Source: Prochloraceae cyanobacterium (GTDB lineage: Bacteria > Cyanobacteriota > Cyanobacteriia > Cyanobacteriales > JASJDA01). From it: a stretch of DNA of 57,248 nucleotides. The position numbers and the translations under genes were made by a program. Below the pieces are notes generated by a model, which searched no databases, was not told the DNA's origin, and saw only the letters and a list, made by a program, of their open reading frames with translations. Of the stretch, positions 1 to 8,513 are shown in pieces. The stretch covers positions 1 through 57,248 of the forward strand of contig JASJCW010000003.1 in assembly GCA_030065265.1 (NCBI GenBank), read 5' to 3'. The stretch's first letter is position 1; every line of letters starts with the position of its first letter.

Positions 1-469
1 TAGCGATAGTTGCTAGCACCCAAGCAACTCCAGCTAAAACAGCCGCACCGCCAAGTTTAGGCACAAATTCGCTAATTTGTCCTAAAAGTTGATTGAGAGG
101 CTCAGAAACCGCATTTAACTTGAGGGAGTCTAAAACTGCAACTGTGGTAAAAAGGATGATAATCCAAAATATCGTATTTGAAATCCACTTTTCGATCGGC
201 GGTTTTTCTGCAGTAGAACTTCCTCCGGTTACCCATTCAGCGATTTTGTTATCGATTTCGGTTTTGTTAAGAACCTTATAAATGATTCCCGAAACGATCG
301 AAGCGATAATCCAACCCAAGACTAAGATTGCGATCGCACCGAGAATACTAACTAAAGAACCCCCTAAATTATCGCCTAAAGAAGCCAATAATCCATCTAA
401 ACCAGGAATTCCCGATGTTTGTGCTATTAGTGGCAATTGAGAAATACTCGTGCCAATTATTTGCGTCAT
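1..469 (-). CDS. MscS-like conserved TM-helix protein, N-terminal part (runs off the window)
   Basis: I translated this from the reverse strand. It opens with ATG at 467-469 and stays open to base 1, so about 156 N-terminal residues are present. A short polar start (MTQIIGTSISQLP) is followed by a long hydrophobic segment (LGAIAILVLGWIIASIVSG), a polar loop with NKTEIDNKIAEW, a second segment (TIFWIIILFTTVAVL) and a third at the window edge (AAVLAGVAWVLATIA). This arrangement of repeated TM helices around a KVLNKTEIDNK-type loop is typical of cyanobacterial proteins annotated as mechanosensitive channel or 'conserved TM helix' repeat proteins. The channel role is inferred from family resemblance. 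The C-terminal part is outside the window. Confidence 0.75.
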   Translation of the reverse strand, partial: MTQIIGTSISQLPLIAQTSGIPGLDGLLASLGDNLGGSLVSILGAIAILVLGWIIASIVSGIIYKVLNKTEIDNKIAEWVTGGSSTAEKPPIEKWISNTIFWIIILFTTVAVLDSLKLNAVSEPLNQLLGQISEFVPKLGGAAVLAGVAWVLATIA

Positions 470-694
470 TGATTACCAATTTCCTGTAACTATTTTGGAT
501 TGATTTAATCAAAATTATCGGGACAAAGAATTACTCTTTGTGCCGCGCTAGCTAATATTTACAATAGATCTAGACTAAAGTAGATTAACAGAAACACTTT
601 ATGTCCAGTTAATATTTAGATTAAGCTATTTTTAGGAGCTAAGATAAACTTATCCATCAATTTTTAAGATAGTCATTGTCAAAGTCGAAGTAAT

Positions 695-1981
695 TTAGGT
701 GTCGACTTGCTTCAACCAAATAATAAAAATATTTTGCCAATTGCTTTGTTCTCTGCGATCGCTAGCTTCAGAAACGATTAACTCAATTTCTCCTTCCATT
801 GCTTCAACAAATTCTTTGGCGATCGCCAATCCCAAACCCGTTCCCTGAATCTCTCCTCGAGCTTGTACTCCTCGGTAATGTCGCTCAAAAATCCTGAGTC
901 GATCCTGTGATGGTATTTCAGTACCAGTATTTTTAACTGCAATTCCGAGCCAATCGAGATCGTTTTTGTGCCGAGACAAACCGGCTTCAATTTCAACTTT
1001 TCCACCTTCAGGGGTATATTTCAAAGCATTATCGATTAAATTACTGAGAACTTCTCGCAAAGCTTCCCGATCGGCTGCTAAGAGTGGTAAATTAGCCTTA
1101 ATATAGCTAGTAAACTCAATTTTTCTTTCATTGGCGATCGCTTCTGTGCTGATTAATAAAGGATTTAAAACTTGTTCGATCTCTGTCGGTACTACTTGGA
1201 GATTTTTTGTTGGCGAGATTAAAGGAGATTTCGAGGGTAAAGATGGTAAGTTTGGCGCGATATTTAAAGCTAGCGAATCTGTATTTTGTTGAAAGGTTGC
1301 GATTAATTCTTGAAGGCGATCGCTTTCTCTCAACATACTCGTGGCAATTTTTCGATTCGGGTCTTCATTAATAAATCTTTTGAGTAACAGTTTACTAAAA
1401 GTTCGCAAGGCTGAAATCGGATTGCGTAACTGATGCAATAAATCTTCTAGTTGGTTGCGCTCGATTTTAGCTACTTGTTGCTGTTGTTGTAATTCTTCTC
1501 GATACCAATCTCTCTCTCTGGCTAGCTTACAGCCGATCGCAATAGTTGCGGCGATTTTCTCAATCAGATCGTATTCTTGTTCGTTCCATTCGCGATCGGA
1601 TCTCCTCGTTACCAATAACCCCACGACCCGATCTTGATATACTAAAGGCAATACTAGCTGTCTTTGTTTTACCAGATAGGACTTAGAACTAGTAAAGTTG
1701 ACTGCATTTTTTTTTCCTGAATTTTTCAACTCCTCTGTTGAAGGTAAACTCGGAGTTTTTTGCCATCGATGCCAAACTTTTGGTAATATTTCTAAGCGGT
1801 TATTTTCGGGCCTTAATTCTTGTGTTTGTGGATATGCGGCGACTTGAATCAATTGAGCTGGCTGGTTATTCTCTGCGATTTGCTGCGTTACGTAAACTGC
1901 ACTCCAAGACGCTCCCATAGCCTCATTTAATAAAGCTATTTGCCCTCGACACAGGTCGATAAATTCCTCAGAAGTTGCCAT
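695..1981 (-). CDS. hik2: GAF-domain sensor histidine kinase, Hik2/chloroplast sensor kinase (CSK) type
   Basis: 428 aa, soluble, with no TM segment. An N-terminal GAF-like domain (about 1-160) is followed by a short coiled coil with a glutamine run (EELQQQQQ). The dimerisation/phosphoacceptor helix carries H183 in LHQLRNPISALRTFSKLLL. The C-terminal HATPase domain has an N box (DNALKYTPEGG) and a G box (GTGLGLAIAKE). The HQLRNPxSALRTxxKLLL signature and the ~430 aa length match Hik2 of cyanobacteria and plastid CSK, which link photosynthetic electron-transport state to gene expression; that assignment is by remembered similarity. No response regulator gene is adjacent. It is separated by ~390 bp from the divergent DUF3155 gene. 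ATG start at 1981. Confidence 0.8.
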   Translation of the reverse strand: MATSEEFIDLCRGQIALLNEAMGASWSAVYVTQQIAENNQPAQLIQVAAYPQTQELRPENNRLEILPKVWHRWQKTPSLPSTEELKNSGKKNAVNFTSSKSYLVKQRQLVLPLVYQDRVVGLLVTRRSDREWNEQEYDLIEKIAATIAIGCKLARERDWYREELQQQQQVAKIERNQLEDLLHQLRNPISALRTFSKLLLKRFINEDPNRKIATSMLRESDRLQELIATFQQNTDSLALNIAPNLPSLPSKSPLISPTKNLQVVPTEIEQVLNPLLISTEAIANERKIEFTSYIKANLPLLAADREALREVLSNLIDNALKYTPEGGKVEIEAGLSRHKNDLDWLGIAVKNTGTEIPSQDRLRIFERHYRGVQARGEIQGTGLGLAIAKEFVEAMEGEIELIVSEASDRREQSNWQNIFIIWLKQVDT

Positions 1982-2374
1982 AATTGTCGGGTCTGAATCT
2001 AAAATTTGCTGGTTAATTGTCTATAAAAACATTTGTACTTACTTGTTTGGCGATTTTTGTCAAGTAGAGAACTTCACGAGTTGAAATCCCGATTATAAAT
2101 AAGCTTTACCTACTTTTAGGCGGCTTTTTACTCAATGTTTATTGATGTCTATTTGTCAAGCTTTGTTAGTTTATTTTGAGTAATCTTATACTTATTTATT
2201 TTTTTTTTAAGTTTTTTGCTTGCCCTCTATTGATTGTTATCCTTTGATTTTAGCCAACTAGCCGCCTTTATAAGCCCGATTTGAGGGCTTGATTTATCTC
2301 CTGAATCTCGATATAATTTTTTCGATTTTTGTAACTATTATTACAGCTAGTATGTAAATTAGGAGGTAACTAAG
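1982..2374. other. Divergent intergenic region, 393 bp
   Basis: No gene is seen. It separates the kinase (-) from the DUF3155 gene (+). It is very AT-rich, with a long T run near 2200-2215. It holds a perfect 6-bp-stem hairpin AAGCCC-gatttga-GGGCTT at about 2272-2290 and a near-consensus promoter just after it. The 5' leader of the DUF3155 gene from that promoter would be about 50 nt. Confidence 0.6.
2289..2317 (+). promoter_or_regulatory. Sigma70-type promoter for the DUF3155 gene
   Basis: TTGATT at 2289-2294 and a perfect TATAAT at 2312-2317 are separated by exactly 17 bp. The predicted start is near 2324, about 50 nt before the TTG start codon at 2375. A strong ribosome binding site AGGAGG at 2361-2366 follows, 8 nt before the start codon. 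Confidence 0.65.
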
Positions 2375-2692
2375 TTGGCCAGGAAACGCAAACGTAAAAG
2401 TCGCCGCCGTCAAGAAGGACGTAAAATTCTCGAATTAGTACCTCATTATAGTATTGAAAGTGGAGAAGATAAACCGGTAACAGCCGCTCGCAAATACATA
2501 TCGGGTTCTGGAATAGTTCCTCCTGCGGTGTTGGTAGTCAAAAGAAACGAACATACAACAGATCGATACTTCTGGGCAGAAAAGGGATTATTTGGCGCTC
2601 AATACGTAGAAGAAAATCATTTTCTTTTTCCTTCTTTAAGATCGCTCCAACCACAAAAGCCAACTACAATAGCCGCAGTTGGCGTTCATTAA
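2375..2692 (+). CDS. DUF3155 family small basic protein (cyanobacteria-specific)
   Basis: 105 aa. It starts with TTG at 2375, fixed by a perfect AGGAGG 8 nt upstream. The first 16 residues are extremely basic (MARKRKRKSRRRQEGR). They are followed by a conserved-looking core (ILELVPHYSIESGEDKPVT) and an aromatic segment with NEHTTDRYFWAEKGLFGAQY. The family is known only from cyanobacteria and has no assigned function. The basic start suggests nucleic-acid or ribosome binding, which is inference only. A near-consensus promoter and strong RBS imply high expression. Monocistronic, divergent from the kinase gene. Confidence 0.75.
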   Translation: MARKRKRKSRRRQEGRKILELVPHYSIESGEDKPVTAARKYISGSGIVPPAVLVVKRNEHTTDRYFWAEKGLFGAQYVEENHFLFPSLRSLQPQKPTTIAAVGVH

Positions 2693-2774
2693 ATTCGTAC
2701 TTTCCCTGCTCAGAGTTATCAGACTAACACGATTTGGGTAGGGATTGGCCCGAGGGATACGATCGAAATTTAAG

Positions 2775-3347
2775 TTATTCGCTTAACTTAAAACTAATAT
2801 TCTGTTGAAGTTGAATTAATTCATCTCGATGAGCGGCGATCGTCATTAAAGTTCGATCGTTGGTTTCATCACTGCTACTGAGAGCTTCAACTTTGAGATC
2901 TACGGTTTCAGTTCGCCCCGCTTTTTGCCAATAAAAATAACCGGCGATCGGCGCGATCGCATTCAATAATAGAAAATAAAGATTATTATCTTGAGGATAT
3001 AAAAAAGATAAAACCAAAGCAAAACAAGATAAACCAATTGCAGCCAAGCAGCTCAGAAAAATGGCAAGAAACCAACTCGGGCGAACGAAACCCTCAAAAG
3101 TAATTTGTTTTTTGTCGCGGTCTAATTTAACAATGTGATAGGATCGCGACTCAAAATATTCTTGCAAGCGGGTTAAAAGGATGTCTTGAGAATCGGTTGA
3201 AATTAATTTTACTTTTTTCGTCCGGTTTTTCACAGAAGCGCGAATAAAGAAAAAAAGACCCGACATTAATAGTAAAGTTAGCAAAAAAGTCGAAGATACG
3301 ATCGGCGTATTAACTGCCTCGATACCAAAAATAAACAAATTTTTCAT
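2775..3347 (-). CDS. ccb1: CCB1-type cofactor assembly of complex C subunit B (cytochrome b6 heme c_i maturation)
   Basis: 190 aa. An N-terminal TM helix (STFLLTLLLMSGLFFFIRA) is followed by a soluble loop of about 70 residues containing LQEYFESRSYHIVKLD. Two further closely spaced TM helices come next (LAIFLSCLAAIGLSCFALVL and LYFLLLNAIAPIAGYFYW), then a soluble tail. This layout and the FFFIRASVK motif match the CCB1 family (former DUF3529), part of the system that attaches heme c_i covalently to cytochrome b6. The assignment is from family recall. It stands alone between the convergent DUF3155 gene and the divergent Trp-rich gene. Confidence 0.7.
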   Translation of the reverse strand: MKNLFIFGIEAVNTPIVSSTFLLTLLLMSGLFFFIRASVKNRTKKVKLISTDSQDILLTRLQEYFESRSYHIVKLDRDKKQITFEGFVRPSWFLAIFLSCLAAIGLSCFALVLSFLYPQDNNLYFLLLNAIAPIAGYFYWQKAGRTETVDLKVEALSSSDETNDRTLMTIAAHRDELIQLQQNISFKLSE

Positions 3348-3589
3348 AAAAAAATAGACACCAAATTTTGTTAAAAAAGCTCGGCGATCGCATGGAATAT
3401 AACTTCCGTAAATTGAGAATCGATCCGTTTATTTTGAACTAGCAAAACGAGTACAATCTCGTTTCTCGCTTGCTTTTTCGCCCCGATGCTTCTTATTATT
3501 TTTAGTAGCCCCATTTGTGAAAAACCAGCTAAATTTTAATTTATTTAAAACTTTTTAAAATTTTATTAAAGCGAAAACTTTTAACAAAT

Positions 3590-3868
3590 ATGACTAAAAA
3601 ACAAAAATTTCCTTACTTACTCGGTTCAAAATGGACTGCCAGACAAAAAACTTGGGGCTGGCGGCATTTTCAGGTAATCAACCGCAAAAACCAAGGTAAA
3701 TGGGTGTTTGCAGAAATGGTAGCATCTTGCGATCCGACAGTCAGATTTTGGATCAATGCCAAACAGCTCAAAGATACTTCAAGTTGGCAAGCAGGTTGGA
3801 AAACTTTAGCAGAAATAGATCGATCGCCAGAAGAAGATTTAAACGGCATCGATATTGTTGAATACTAA
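3590..3868 (+). CDS. TIGR02450-family Trp-rich small protein
   Basis: 92 aa with six tryptophans. The core reads LGSKWTARQKTWGWRHFQV, then GKWVFAEMVASCDPTVRFWI and KQLKDTSSWQAGW. This is the signature of a conserved family of small Trp-rich proteins found mainly in cyanobacteria and some proteobacteria, of unknown function. A single cysteine lies in the MVASCDP motif. It begins with ATG at 3590 and ends 56 bp before scpB, so the two may be co-transcribed. Confidence 0.8.
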   Translation: MTKKQKFPYLLGSKWTARQKTWGWRHFQVINRKNQGKWVFAEMVASCDPTVRFWINAKQLKDTSSWQAGWKTLAEIDRSPEEDLNGIDIVEY

Positions 3869-3924
3869 ACAATTTGGAGTTAAGGTTAAAATTTCTCTAG
3901 AGGCTGCACCATACTGTAGTAAAC

Positions 3925-4428
3925 TTGTCAAGTATAAAAGGGAAAGGAAAAGGCTTGAAATTAGCAAATAAAATTGAGGCAATTCTTTATCTTAAGGGTC
4001 AACCCCTTTCCTTGGGGGAAATCGCCGGTTTAGCTGGTTGCGATCGCCAAAAAGCAAAAAAAGCCCTCTTAGATCTAATGAACGATTATGACTCGCGAGA
4101 TAGCGCGCTAGAGGTGATTAATACTCCGGTAGGATATAGCTTACAATTAAAATCCACTTGCGAAGGAATGCTCGAAAGTTTAATACCTGCTGAGTTGGGA
4201 ATTGCCAGTTTGCGAACTTTAGCCGCGATCGCCCTAAAAAGTCCTTTGCTGCAAACAGAATTGATCGAACTGCGCGGTAGCAGTGCCTACGCACACGTCC
4301 AAGAACTGGTAAAATTAGGTTTAGTCCGCAAGCGTCGTCAAACAGACGGTCGTTCCTATTGGTTGCAAGTGACCGATAAATTTTATCAGTATTTTGAAAT
4401 CGATCGATTTTCGCAAAGTTTGAGTTAA
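3925..4428 (+). CDS. scpB: Segregation and condensation protein B
   Basis: 167 aa with the winged-helix kleisin-partner fold of ScpB. KIEAILYLKGQPLSLGEIA starts the first winged helix, and GIASLRTLAAIALKSPLLQTE with YAHVQELVKLGLVRKRRQ forms the second. ScpB binds ScpA and the SMC ATPase and helps chromosome segregation. The length is usual for cyanobacterial members. The start is TTG at 3925 with no good RBS; the first recognisable family residues are KLANKIEAILYLKG, so a slightly later start is possible. scpA is not in the window. Confidence 0.85.
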   Translation: MSSIKGKGKGLKLANKIEAILYLKGQPLSLGEIAGLAGCDRQKAKKALLDLMNDYDSRDSALEVINTPVGYSLQLKSTCEGMLESLIPAELGIASLRTLAAIALKSPLLQTELIELRGSSAYAHVQELVKLGLVRKRRQTDGRSYWLQVTDKFYQYFEIDRFSQSLS

Positions 4429-4519
4429 TTTACATAAAAAAATTAACAATCTTGTAGTTAAACTGTAAAGTATGCCACAGTGAACTAATAAAGAGCCGTA
4501 AAAACTTAAAGTGTGCTAA

Positions 4520-4858
4520 ATGAACTTTGATTCTGATTTTTTCAATTCCGAACCAACCGAACAAACTGTCAACTCTCTCCTACAATATTTACAACAACAA
4601 AATCCTGAAACTTTAGCAAGAATAGCCCAGTCTGCTAGCCCAGAAATCAAACAAATTATTTCCCACAACGTTCGCGGATTGGTCGGAATGTTACCCTCTG
4701 GAGATTTTAACATTCAAGTTACCACCGATCGCGATAATTTAGCCAGCCTTTTAGCTTCGGCAATGATGACAGGTTATTTTCTCTGTCAAATGGAAAGACG
4801 CAAAGGTTTAGAAGAGTCTTTATCTGGAATCGATTCTATCGATCCTAACTCTCTATAG
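4520..4858 (+). CDS. DUF760 family protein
   Basis: 112 aa, soluble. It has the family pattern VNSLLQYLQQQNPETLARIAQ, then SPEIKQIISHNVRGLVGMLP and DNLASLLASAMMTGYFLCQM. DUF760 proteins occur in cyanobacteria and plastids and have no well-established role. ATG start at 4520. It lies 91 bp after scpB in the same direction, and the next gene (pcxA) is convergent. The C-terminal tail is acidic (LSGIDSIDPNSL). Confidence 0.8.
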   Translation: MNFDSDFFNSEPTEQTVNSLLQYLQQQNPETLARIAQSASPEIKQIISHNVRGLVGMLPSGDFNIQVTTDRDNLASLLASAMMTGYFLCQMERRKGLEESLSGIDSIDPNSL

Positions 4859-4927
4859 CAACCGAAATCGGCAAATTATTTTGAGAGTGTTGGCAAGATA
4901 TTTATTTTAAAAGATCTACGATCTGAA

Positions 4928-6166
4928 TTATTGATTCATATCTCTGTAAGTTGCTACGGATGAAGGAGAAATCCGATTTAAATAACGGAAAATCCAATAC
5001 TTAAGTATTGTATCTAAGATTACTGGGAAAGTGGCAATAAATAAGAAATTGAATTCTCTACTTTCTGGTAAGCCAAAATGTCTGGCGACACTTTCTAAAA
5101 CAATTTCCCAACCGTGAGGAGAGTGGAAACCAACCAACATATCGGTGAATAGAATAATTGTGAATGCTTTCGCGCTATCGCTCAAACCGTAAATAAGATT
5201 ATCTAAAAAAGATTTAAAAACTATAATTTCTCTCTGGCAGAAAATCAGAATTAGCACAAAAGAAAAAAACGAAAAAAGATCGGCAAAAATATTGGCAACC
5301 CCATCGATACTTCGCCGACGATATTTTTCGATTATTTCAGAAACTTTTTCTTTTAATTTTATTTTTCTTTCCGTTGGCGTAATTTCTGGAGCTACACCAG
5401 CTAAACTTTTAAAATATAATTTGTATTCAAAACTTTGTAATTCTGCAAATGCTTCTTCTTCTAAATCTTGCTCGATAAAATGGAGGCGATCGGTATTCAA
5501 ATTAGCCGCAACTATTGGTTTGACTATCAATGTTTTACTGATTTGATAAGTCAAAAAGGGGACGATAATTAAAGTTAACAAAAAGCGACAAGATACGACT
5601 GTTTTTTGCCGAGATTGACGGTATTTTTGCAGGACTTCAAGATCTTTTGCCGGGGATGGAGGCGAGATATCTTCCTTAATCTGATTGTAAGTTCTAAAGA
5701 AAGATCTCGGTAATAAACTAGTTTTATCCGATACGGTTTCTATTTGGGCGATCGCCCCGGGCTTAGTCAATTCTCGCTCCACTGTCGGGCGATCGTATCG
5801 ATTTAAAATTGCCTCGATTGACTGCAATTGTTGGATAAAATTAGATTGAGAGCGATCTTCAAGAGTGAAAGACCTATCTAATTCCAAACCTCCTAAAGTG
5901 CTGCTAACAAAACTAAGAAAATTAGAACTAAATTCAAACTCTTTCAATCTGATTTTAATAATTTTTAAATATTTTTTGATTTCAGCTTGTAAAAAAATAG
6001 CAGTGCGATCGCTATGCTCGAAAGAAATTGTATTTTCTTGCTGGGTGCTTTCTGCTTTATTATCTAATTGAGAATTAAAATAGCGATCTTCAATAGCTTT
6101 AATTTTTAACGCAGCTTGATACGCTCGATTGATGGCTCTTTTGGGAGTATCTAAAAACCAGCTCAT
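4928..6166 (-). CDS. pcxA: Proton extrusion protein PcxA (CemA/Ycf10 family)
   Basis: 412 aa from the start chosen here. The N-terminal cytoplasmic region begins MSWFLDTPKRAINRAYQAAL, as in known PcxA proteins. The C-terminal CemA domain has about four TM helices (FLLTLIIVPFLTYQI; FSFFSFVLILIFCQREIIV; AFTIILFTDMLVGFHSPHGW; FLFIATFPVILDTILKYWIF) and the hallmark HSPHGWE. PcxA is needed for light-induced proton extrusion and affects CO2 and nitrate uptake. The open frame extends 18 codons upstream to 6220, but that would overlap the divergent gene at 6199 and adds no family sequence, so ATG at 6166 is preferred. No clear SD is present. Confidence 0.88.
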   Translation of the reverse strand: MSWFLDTPKRAINRAYQAALKIKAIEDRYFNSQLDNKAESTQQENTISFEHSDRTAIFLQAEIKKYLKIIKIRLKEFEFSSNFLSFVSSTLGGLELDRSFTLEDRSQSNFIQQLQSIEAILNRYDRPTVERELTKPGAIAQIETVSDKTSLLPRSFFRTYNQIKEDISPPSPAKDLEVLQKYRQSRQKTVVSCRFLLTLIIVPFLTYQISKTLIVKPIVAANLNTDRLHFIEQDLEEEAFAELQSFEYKLYFKSLAGVAPEITPTERKIKLKEKVSEIIEKYRRRSIDGVANIFADLFSFFSFVLILIFCQREIIVFKSFLDNLIYGLSDSAKAFTIILFTDMLVGFHSPHGWEIVLESVARHFGLPESREFNFLFIATFPVILDTILKYWIFRYLNRISPSSVATYRDMNQ

Positions 6167-6198
6167 AGCTTTTAATTTTATATTTAGCGACCTTAAAA

Positions 6199-8349
6199 AT
6201 GAATCAAAAACCGTTACCAATTTGGATTGAAGGCTCTAGTCGCAGTGGTAAAACGACTCGTTTAATTGCGGAGTTTCAAGCTTGGACGAGCAAACAAAAA
6301 CAAACAAAAACAAAACAAACAATCGGCCCTGCGGTATTAGTTTTTGCAGCTAATGGCAATAACAGTCGTCAATTGAGAGATCGATTGACCGCGACATTAG
6401 ACGGTAGCTATCCGTTAGTCTGTAAAACTCCTAATGGTTTTATTGTCGATGAAGTAAAGTTATTTTGGCCGATATTATTTGAAAACTTAGGAATTAAAGC
6501 GCAATTTCCAGTACGTTTGCGTCCAGAAACCGAACAAGAACTAGCAACCAGGTTATGGCGATCGCATTTAACAACAGAAGATATTGCCTTATTTGGTAAC
6601 GAATACACTTGTGTCAGACGTATTTTAGATCTTCTGCAACTAGCAGGAGCGAGTGGCATTCCGTTAGAGGACATACCCGATATTTTAGCTCGAGATTTAC
6701 CAGACGGTCTTTTTGGAGAAATTAAAGCAAAAACCTGGCACAAATTTGGCAAACTACTAATAGATTGGCGACAATGGTGTTTAGCTAGAGGGTTGCTCGG
6801 TTACGGCATTATTTACGAGCTTTATTGGCGTTATTTACTCTCAAATGAAACTTATCAATACCATTTAAGCAGAAGATACGAAGCGATATTTGCCGACGAT
6901 ACCGACGATTATCCCGCGATCGCCAAAGACTTGTGCGAGTTGTTACTTTCAAAAAATGTTTTTGCTGTTTTCACTTACAATCGCCAAGGTAAAATTAGAT
7001 TGGGTTTAAATGCAGATCCCGATTACTTTGCTAGTTTGGCTGCTCAGTGTCGAGTCGAATCTTTAAAATATCCTGAAAATTCAAACAGCTTGCAAGATTT
7101 ATCCGACTCAGTAGTCCAATTAGTTTTAGATCCGGGCTACATGGGAAATTTAGCCGACGATCGCATCGAATCAATTCAAACTATTTCCCGATCGCAAATG
7201 TTACGTCAAACAGCAACAGTAATTATCGCAGCGATCCAAAACAAAATAGTCGAACCGCGAGATATTGCGATCGTCGCTCCAGGATTAGATGAAATCGGAC
7301 GCTATACCCTAATCGAAATTTTATCCGCAGCAGGAATTGCCGTCGAACCAGTTAGCGAGCAAAGACCTTTAATTAGCAGCCCCCAAGTTAGAGCCTTATT
7401 AACCTTATTAGCCCTAATTTATCCTGGTTTGGGGCGATCGCTCGATCGCGATGCTGTTGCCGAAATGCTAACAGTTCTCAGCTATCAACCGGATCGAGAT
7501 GGCAGCAACAACCTAATTTCAGAAATAGACCCCGTTAGAGCTGGGGCGATCGCAGATCGCTGTTACGTTCCTGATTTAGACCATCCCCACTTAAGCGATG
7601 CGATCGAGTCTTTTCCTCGTTGGGATAGGTTAGGTCATCGTGCCAGCACTGCCTATAAAAAGATTTTAACTTGGTTGGAGACAATTAAGTCACAACGAGC
7701 CAAACAAGTTTTTACCAATCCAACGGAGGTACTAGATTTAGCAATTAAAGACTTTTTTGGCAAACAAAAACATTTTGGTTGCGCGCGACTCTCCGCTCTG
7801 CGAGAATTAATCGAAACAGCCCAACATTTTTGGCAAATCGATCGCAGAATCAGACAAAACGAACCCAGCATTCTCTCCGAAACCGCTACAATAGCTCAAT
7901 TCATTCAATTATTGCGTCGCGGTACGATTACAGCAAATCCCCGTCCTCTTTCTAATTTAGAGATCCAAAGCGATCGAAATGCAGTAACCTTTGCTAACAT
8001 ATTTCAGTACAGATCCCTTCGCACCCATCATCGATGGCATTTTTGGCTGGATGCAGGATCTTCCCTTTGGGATAAAGCAGGAAGTGCAGCATTATTTGCT
8101 TATCCTTTATTTTTAAAAAACAGATCTCCGGGACAATTAACCCCAGAAGCTGAAATTAAAGCCGATCAAGAGCGTTTCGAGCGGATTTTAAGAGATTTAT
8201 TAGCGCGAGCGAGGGAAAAAATATTTCTTTGTTACAGCGATCTGGGCGTGAATGGGAAAGAACAAACCGGGCCTTTGTTTAGTTTAGTTAATGCTTCGAG
8301 TCAGTTGTCCCTCGAAAATAAAAGCGATCTCATCGAAACAGCAAGATAA
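6199..8349 (+). CDS. UvrD/AddB-like P-loop protein with degenerate helicase motifs (cyanobacterial 'recombinase family' type)
   Basis: 716 aa. A Walker A motif lies at the N-terminus (EGSSRSGKTTRLI, about 11-23). FADDTDDYPAI near residue 230 sits where SF1 helicases have DExxQD, with Asp replacing the catalytic Glu and also replacing the Gln. LLARAREKIFLCYSDL near the C-terminus resembles helicase motif VI (ALTRAREKLYL). The order fits the AddB/UvrD superfamily, but the protein is shorter and has no visible nuclease motif, so activity as a helicase is doubtful. Annotated relatives in cyanobacteria are often called recombinase family proteins. It starts with ATG at 6199, only 32 bp from the divergent pcxA start. 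Confidence 0.6.
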   Translation: MNQKPLPIWIEGSSRSGKTTRLIAEFQAWTSKQKQTKTKQTIGPAVLVFAANGNNSRQLRDRLTATLDGSYPLVCKTPNGFIVDEVKLFWPILFENLGIKAQFPVRLRPETEQELATRLWRSHLTTEDIALFGNEYTCVRRILDLLQLAGASGIPLEDIPDILARDLPDGLFGEIKAKTWHKFGKLLIDWRQWCLARGLLGYGIIYELYWRYLLSNETYQYHLSRRYEAIFADDTDDYPAIAKDLCELLLSKNVFAVFTYNRQGKIRLGLNADPDYFASLAAQCRVESLKYPENSNSLQDLSDSVVQLVLDPGYMGNLADDRIESIQTISRSQMLRQTATVIIAAIQNKIVEPRDIAIVAPGLDEIGRYTLIEILSAAGIAVEPVSEQRPLISSPQVRALLTLLALIYPGLGRSLDRDAVAEMLTVLSYQPDRDGSNNLISEIDPVRAGAIADRCYVPDLDHPHLSDAIESFPRWDRLGHRASTAYKKILTWLETIKSQRAKQVFTNPTEVLDLAIKDFFGKQKHFGCARLSALRELIETAQHFWQIDRRIRQNEPSILSETATIAQFIQLLRRGTITANPRPLSNLEIQSDRNAVTFANIFQYRSLRTHHRWHFWLDAGSSLWDKAGSAALFAYPLFLKNRSPGQLTPEAEIKADQERFERILRDLLARAREKIFLCYSDLGVNGKEQTGPLFSLVNASSQLSLENKSDLIETAR

Positions 8350-8513
8350 AATGATTTATTTAATTGGCTCGATCGCAAATCAGCATACATATTTACGTCA
8401 AACTAATTTACCTAGAACAAGTCAATTAGATGTTAATCTGTAATCAAGTTTGGTCGAGCGATAAAATTACGCCAAACGAGACAGTATCTGAATAGAGAGG
8501 CCGATCGTCAAAG

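Noticed and set aside
6167..6220. 18-codon N-terminal extension of pcxA
   Set aside because: It would overlap the divergent gene and is not part of the PcxA family start MSWFLDTP.
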